Origin: Streptomyces sp. NWU339
Lineage (GTDB): Bacteria > Actinomycetota > Actinomycetes > Streptomycetales > Streptomycetaceae
Length of the DNA stretch: 64,000 nt
Reading direction: 5' to 3'
Assembly: GCF_003143855.1 (NCBI RefSeq)
Contig: NZ_QFRK01000012.1
Coordinates: forward strand, 26,215-90,214
Part shown: piece by piece, positions 60,292-64,000 of the stretch
Position numbering within the stretch: the first letter of the stretch is position 1
How the letters are laid out: each line of letters opens with the position of its first letter
Program-made: the position numbers and the translations under genes
The notes under the pieces: generated by a model
Seen by the model: only the letters and a program-made list of their open reading frames with translations
The model's database searches: none
Told to the model about the DNA's origin: nothing

Positions 60292-61692
60292 ATGGACGTG
60301 AACGCGGCGGTCGCCGCAGCGGCGGCGATCGCCGGAGTGCTCACCGGCGCCTTCGCCGTGCTGGCGTTCCGCTTCAGCGAGCGCGAACAACGACGCCCCA
60401 CGCGTTCCTCGCTGCACACGGACCCGGTGCTTCCGCCCGGCGTGGACACCGTGCTCTCCGTACTGCGCTCCTCCGCCGTCGTCCTGGACGAGGCGGACGG
60501 CGTGGTCAAGGCCAGCTCCGCCGCGTACGCCCTCGGGCTGGTCCGCGGCGGCAAGCTCGCCGTGGAACCCATGCTGCAGATGGCCCGCGACACCCGGCGG
60601 GACGGCGAGATACGGCAGGTCGAACTGGATCTGCCCCGCCGCGGCACCGGGCGCGGCGAGGCCCTCGCCGTCTCCGCGCGGGTGGCGCCCCTCGGCTCCC
60701 GGCTCGTCCTGCTGCTCGTGGAGGACCTCACCGAGGCCCGCCGCATCGAGGCGGTACGGCGCGACTTCGTCGCCAACGTCAGCCATGAGCTCAAGACCCC
60801 CGTCGGCGCGCTCTCCCTGCTCTCCGAAGCCGTCATGGACGCCTCCGACGACCCCGAGGCCGTGGAGCGCTTCGCCGGCCGGATGCAGGGCGAGGCCACC
60901 CGCCTCACCAATCTGGTGCAGGAGCTCATCGACCTCTCCCGCGTCCAGAACGACGACCCGCTCGAGGACGCCGAACCCGTCACCGTGTACGAACTGGTCG
61001 CCGAGGCCGTCGACCGCTGCCGCCACGCGGCGGGCACCAAGCAGATCACCATGGCCTCGAACGTGTGGGCGCCCGACGGGCTCGAAGGGACCGAGGGGTC
61101 CGAAGGGCTCGAAGGGCCCGCTCAGGAGGGCGGTGGGCACCAGCCGAGCGCCGCGGACCTGCGCGTGTGGGGCAACCGCGGCCAGCTCGCCGCAGCCCTC
61201 GGCAACCTCGTCGAGAACGCCGTCAACTACTCACCCGCCCGCACCCGCGTCGGCATCGCGGCCCGCAGGGTCGCCCAGCCGGGCGGGGACCTGATCGAGA
61301 TCGCCGTGACCGACCAGGGCATAGGAATCTCCGACAAGGAGAAGGAGCGCGTCTTCGAGCGCTTCTACCGCGTCGACCCGGCCCGCTCCCGTGCCACGGG
61401 CGGTACCGGTCTGGGCCTCGCGATCGTCAAGCACGTGGCCGCCTCGCACGGCGGGGAGGTCACGGTGTGGAGCGCCGAAGGCCAGGGCTCCACGTTCACC
61501 CTGCGGCTCCCCGAGGCCGCCGCGGCCCCCACCCGCGGCAGCGGCCTCGGCGGCCCCCCGTCGTCCCACCAGGACGACCCCGAAGGCCTCGACGGCGAGG
61601 CCGGACGGTCCGCTTCCTCATCCCCCCGATCCCCCCACGCTTCCGATTCATCCGCGTACGAAACGCTTCCCTCCCCGGAGGTCCTTCCGTGA
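60292..61692 (+). CDS. phoR: PhoR sensor kinase (SenX3-like)
   Basis: The 466-residue kinase has a single N-terminal membrane helix, a PAS-like region (VVLDEADGVVKASSAAYALG), HisKA with VANVSHELKTPVGALSLLSE and HATPase boxes (NLVENAVNYS, VTDQGIGI, GTGLGLAIV). It senses phosphate limitation and phosphorylates PhoP. Just before the N box is a Gly/Glu tandem repeat (LEG-TEG-SEG-LEG; four 9-bp units, 61081-61116), and the C-terminus has a Ser-rich extension. GTGA overlap with phoP at 61689-61692. Confidence 0.93.
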   Translation: MDVNAAVAAAAAIAGVLTGAFAVLAFRFSEREQRRPTRSSLHTDPVLPPGVDTVLSVLRSSAVVLDEADGVVKASSAAYALGLVRGGKLAVEPMLQMARDTRRDGEIRQVELDLPRRGTGRGEALAVSARVAPLGSRLVLLLVEDLTEARRIEAVRRDFVANVSHELKTPVGALSLLSEAVMDASDDPEAVERFAGRMQGEATRLTNLVQELIDLSRVQNDDPLEDAEPVTVYELVAEAVDRCRHAAGTKQITMASNVWAPDGLEGTEGSEGLEGPAQEGGGHQPSAADLRVWGNRGQLAAALGNLVENAVNYSPARTRVGIAARRVAQPGGDLIEIAVTDQGIGISDKEKERVFERFYRVDPARSRATGGTGLGLAIVKHVAASHGGEVTVWSAEGQGSTFTLRLPEAAAAPTRGSGLGGPPSSHQDDPEGLDGEAGRSASSSPRSPHASDSSAYETLPSPEVLP

Positions 61693-62369
61693 CCCGAGTG
61701 CTCGTCGTCGAGGACGAGGAGTCCTTCTCCGACGCCCTGTCGTACATGCTCCGCAAGGAGGGCTTCGAGGTCGCCGTCGCGGCCACGGGGCCCGACGGCC
61801 TCGACGAGTTCGAGCGCAACGGCGCCGACCTCGTCCTCCTCGACCTGATGCTGCCCGGCCTGCCGGGCACCGAGGTGTGCCGCCAGCTGCGCGGCCGTTC
61901 CAACGTCCCCGTCATCATGGTGACCGCCAAGGACAGCGAGATCGACAAGGTGGTCGGCCTGGAGATAGGCGCCGACGACTACGTCACCAAGCCGTTCTCC
62001 TCGCGCGAACTGGTCGCCCGTATCCGCGCCGTGCTGCGCCGCAGGGGCGAGCCCGAGGAGGTCGCCCCCGCCGCCCTGGAGGCCGGCCCGGTCCGCATGG
62101 ACGTCGACCGGCACGTGGTCACCGTGGGCGGCACCAAGGTCGACCTGCCGCTCAAGGAGTTCGACCTGCTGGAGATGCTGCTGCGCAACGCCGGGCGCGT
62201 GCTGACCCGGATGCAGCTCATCGACCGGGTCTGGGGCGCCGACTACGTGGGCGACACCAAGACCCTCGACGTCCACGTCAAGCGGCTGCGCGCCAAGATC
62301 GAGCCGGACCCGGGCGCGCCGCGCTACCTGGTGACGGTCCGGGGGCTGGGCTACAAGTTCGAGCCCTGA
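61689..62369 (+). CDS. phoP: PhoP response regulator
   Basis: The 226-residue OmpR-class regulator has receiver motifs VVEDEE, LVLLDLMLPG, VTAKDSE and VTKPF, and a winged helix (LPLKEFDLLEMLLRNAGRVL, TLDVHVKRLRAKIEPD, YLVTVRGLGYKFEP). It binds PHO boxes, controls phosphate scavenging and represses antibiotic production and nitrogen genes in Streptomyces. GTG 61689 is coupled to the phoR stop. A perfect palindromic terminator follows. Confidence 0.95.
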   Translation: MTRVLVVEDEESFSDALSYMLRKEGFEVAVAATGPDGLDEFERNGADLVLLDLMLPGLPGTEVCRQLRGRSNVPVIMVTAKDSEIDKVVGLEIGADDYVTKPFSSRELVARIRAVLRRRGEPEEVAPAALEAGPVRMDVDRHVVTVGGTKVDLPLKEFDLLEMLLRNAGRVLTRMQLIDRVWGADYVGDTKTLDVHVKRLRAKIEPDPGAPRYLVTVRGLGYKFEP

Positions 62370-62430
62370 GACCCCGGCCCGGCCACGGGCGGCCGTTGCC
62401 CGGCACCCGTGGCCGGCACTCGTCGGTACG

Positions 62431-62470
62431 ACGGTGGGCGGGACCCCTGCGCAGGGGTCCCGCCCACCGT
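62431..62470. terminator. 40-bp perfect palindrome, bidirectional terminator
   Basis: Two 20-bp arms without a spacer lie between the convergent phoP and lipoprotein genes. It is the longest perfect palindrome noticed in the window. Confidence 0.8.
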
Positions 62471-62494
62471 CGTGTGCGGCTGTGCCGCCGGTGC

Positions 62495-63154
62495 TCAGTT
62501 GCCGGCCGACTGGCTGGCCGAGGCCGCGTCGGACGGGGTGCCCGCCGGGGCGTCGGAGCCCTCGGCCCCCTCGGTCGCGGAGTCGCCCGGCGCGCCGGAG
62601 GCTTCCGCCGACGGCTCCGACGAGGTGCCCGGCGCGGCCGGGATCTCGCTCGGGCCCCACTCGCTGAAGAAGCTCTCGGCGGGGTGGACGAACGCGCGCA
62701 GGCTCACGTCACCGGTCTTGCTGAAGGTGAACGTGACCGGCTGCGCGTTGCCGTCCTGGACGGCCTCACGGCTGCTGGGCAGGACGGCGGAGGCGTTGCC
62801 CGCGCCGCCGATGATGAGCGAGCCGCCGGCCGGGACGGTCAGGCTGCCGCCCTTGGCGGGGGTGAGCGCGACGGTCTTGCCGGTGCCGGGGAGGGTGATC
62901 GACTCCAGCGTCTGGTCGCTGCGGCCCTCGTTGAACAGGGTCGCGGCGACGACGGCGGGGCCCGTGGACTCGCGGTCCGGCTGGGTGACGACGATGGCGT
63001 TCTGGACCTTGATGTCGCCCACGCTCGTCGCGGCGTTGTCCGGCTGGATCTGCAGGGACTGGGCGTTGTTGCCGGATGTGCACGCGGAGAGCGAGGCGAC
63101 TGAGAACGCGATGGCGGCGGCGGCGATGGCGCCGCGTCGAAGGCTGCTGCTCAC
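62495..63154 (-). CDS. Secreted lipoprotein, unknown
   Basis: The 219-residue lipoprotein has signal sequence RRGAIAAAAIAFSVASLSAC with lipobox LSAC, then a beta-sandwich domain (IVVTQPDRESTGPAVVAATL, TLPGTGKTVALTPAKGGSLT, PVTFTFSKTGDVSLRAFVHP) resembling DUF461/PCu(A)C-like extracellular domains but without clear copper ligands. The C-terminus is a Ser/Ala/Pro-rich spacer. AAGGAG precedes GTG 63154. It is convergent with phoP and conserved there in Streptomyces as far as I recall. Confidence 0.85.
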   Translation of the reverse strand: MSSSLRRGAIAAAAIAFSVASLSACTSGNNAQSLQIQPDNAATSVGDIKVQNAIVVTQPDRESTGPAVVAATLFNEGRSDQTLESITLPGTGKTVALTPAKGGSLTVPAGGSLIIGGAGNASAVLPSSREAVQDGNAQPVTFTFSKTGDVSLRAFVHPAESFFSEWGPSEIPAAPGTSSEPSAEASGAPGDSATEGAEGSDAPAGTPSDAASASQSAGN

Positions 63155-63922
63155 GGCGGCGGCAACTCCTTGACTCGAGCGAGCGGTGGCGACCGGGTCG
63201 GCCGCCTGCAAATGTCTGTCAGCGGCCTCAGGCTATCGAGCCGTTCTCGCGCGCCCGCACCCGACCCTCCCTGAGAGGACCGCCGTTCCCCCGGAAGGTG
63301 CGCGCGGACCGCGGCCGTCACTCGACCACCAGCCGTTTTCGCAGGCGTCTGCGGGGCCGTGGACGACTCGCGGCCGCCTCCCCGCGAACGCCTCTCCGCG
63401 GACGACGCCGCAGAGGACGCCGTGGGTGACTCGCTTAAGTGACTCGCCGGTTACTTCGGTCGCGCACTCCTCCGACATTCACATAAGTGCGGGCGGGATC
63501 GTCCGCGGCACCTTCTCGGAGTGGCGCATATTTCGTGAAGGAATGCGGCGGCGGACCGGGAAATGCCGGGGCGGTCCGGAAATTGATCACCGGCCGCTCG
63601 TCCCGGAGGGCATGTGATCAATTCCGGATTCGGCCGGAACCCTGTCGCGCACACCGAACGGAGTAGCGGAAGTCGAGCGCTTGGGGGTGGACATATGGGG
63701 ACGTTTGGTCGCCTGCGGGGGGCTTCGGATGCGTGTAACGTACGCGTTTCACTTGCCCCGAAGGGCCCCTCCGACCTGCGAATACGTGCTTCCGCTCAGT
63801 GGTCGCAGCACGTCCCCGACGCTGTTGTCAAGCCCCGAGAATGGCCCTGACCTGCGAAAACGTCATTCAGAACACGCCGTATCCGTGTTACCCTGGATAG
63901 CCACGGAAGGGGTACCTGTCAC
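63155..63922. other. 768-bp intergenic region upstream of carD
   Basis: No convincing gene. It contains a near-perfect inverted repeat (63576-63590 and 63614-63627, ATTGATCAC/GTGATCAAT cores with one bulged A), a second small stem (TTCCGG/CCGGAA near 63623-63640) and the carD promoter. A TTACCCT element lies about 35 nt before the carD start. Confidence 0.5.
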
Positions 63923-64000
63923 ATGACGTTCAAGGTTGGCGACACCGTGGTCTATCCCCATCACGGGGCCGCGCTGATCGAGGCTATCGAAACTCGCCAG
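63923..64000 (+). CDS. carD: CarD family RNA polymerase-binding regulator (5' part)
   Basis: The first 26 codons (MTFKVGDTVVYPHHGAALIE, AIETRQ) match the N-terminal RNA polymerase-interacting domain of CarD. CarD stabilises open promoter complexes and is essential in mycobacteria. GGAAGGGG lies upstream. The gene continues beyond the window end. Identity is supported by its known position after phoRP in Streptomyces. Confidence 0.9.
   Translation, partial: MTFKVGDTVVYPHHGAALIEAIETRQ

Noticed and set aside
63614..63850. 78-codon plus-strand frame before carD
   Set aside because: It has no ribosome site, its composition is not protein-like, and it overlaps the inverted repeat; treated as non-coding.

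Overview
The window is high-GC actinobacterial DNA and almost certainly Streptomyces. Coding frames are strongly GC3-biased, GTG starts and GTGA/ATGA stop-start overlaps are common, and many genes are Streptomyces hallmarks: GlnR, Nur, RsiG, the DevA/DevB family, MshA, PhoR/PhoP and CarD. From memory, the backbone order resembles the S. coelicolor segment from the secreted 5'-nucleotidase through glnR, nur, devAB, mshA and gpmA to phoU-phoRP and carD. No tRNA, rRNA, CRISPR array, transposase or prophage was recognised.

Layout. 0.1-4.5 kb: secreted 5'-nucleotidase, a Uma2 protein, a RelE-like/DUF6247 toxin-antitoxin-like pair and a degenerate stretch with an Imm49 remnant. 4.5-9.3 kb: MprAB-like two-component system next to a PDZ-less HtrA-type protease, then a LacI regulator. 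9.4-19 kb: glnR, an alpha/beta hydrolase, a MoaD-like protein, an LmeA-like protein, a sulfur unit (leaderless Cys/Arg leader peptide, sulfurtransferase, DUF1416), a DsrE protein, a nitrobindin-like protein, nur, a YgfZ-type protein and dtd. 19.2-21.3 kb: rsiG (c-di-GMP-binding anti-sigma) and an Eis-like acetyltransferase.

21.5-29.2 kb is the most unusual part. Three GntR regulators (DevE-like, DevA-like and a third) and one two-helix membrane protein appear to share a C-terminal sensory domain. They are interleaved with two paralogous tiny membrane proteins, a HAD hydrolase (DevB-like) and a protein with two intact aminoglycoside-phosphotransferase-like kinase domains. The three GntR genes share an apparently leaderless promoter layout, with palindromes near or over the -10. 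A kinase, a phosphatase and four sensor domains suggest a phospho-metabolite signalling circuit controlling development. The devA/devB/devE parts are known from S. coelicolor; I do not recognise the rest as described.

29.2-41.6 kb: truncated VOC gene, von Willebrand A protein, rifampin monooxygenase with a rifamycin-associated element upstream, MerR-PP2C fusion, XRE regulator, HbhA-like protein, receiver-PP2C phosphatase, NlpC/P60 hydrolase, methyltransferase, mshA and a YbjN protein. 41.7-56.3 kb is an accessory block between mshA-ybjN and gpmA. It holds AraC/DUF2000, a phosphorothioate-DNA-dependent type endonuclease, an XRE/DUF397 pair with an abnormal overlap, immunity-type proteins, a broken NmrA gene and a lower-GC orphan gene. 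56.4-64 kb: gpmA, an MFS transporter, a DUF4242 metal-binding protein, a Cys-rich small protein, phoU divergent from phoR-phoP across a PHO box, a lipoprotein, and the first 26 codons of carD at the window edge.
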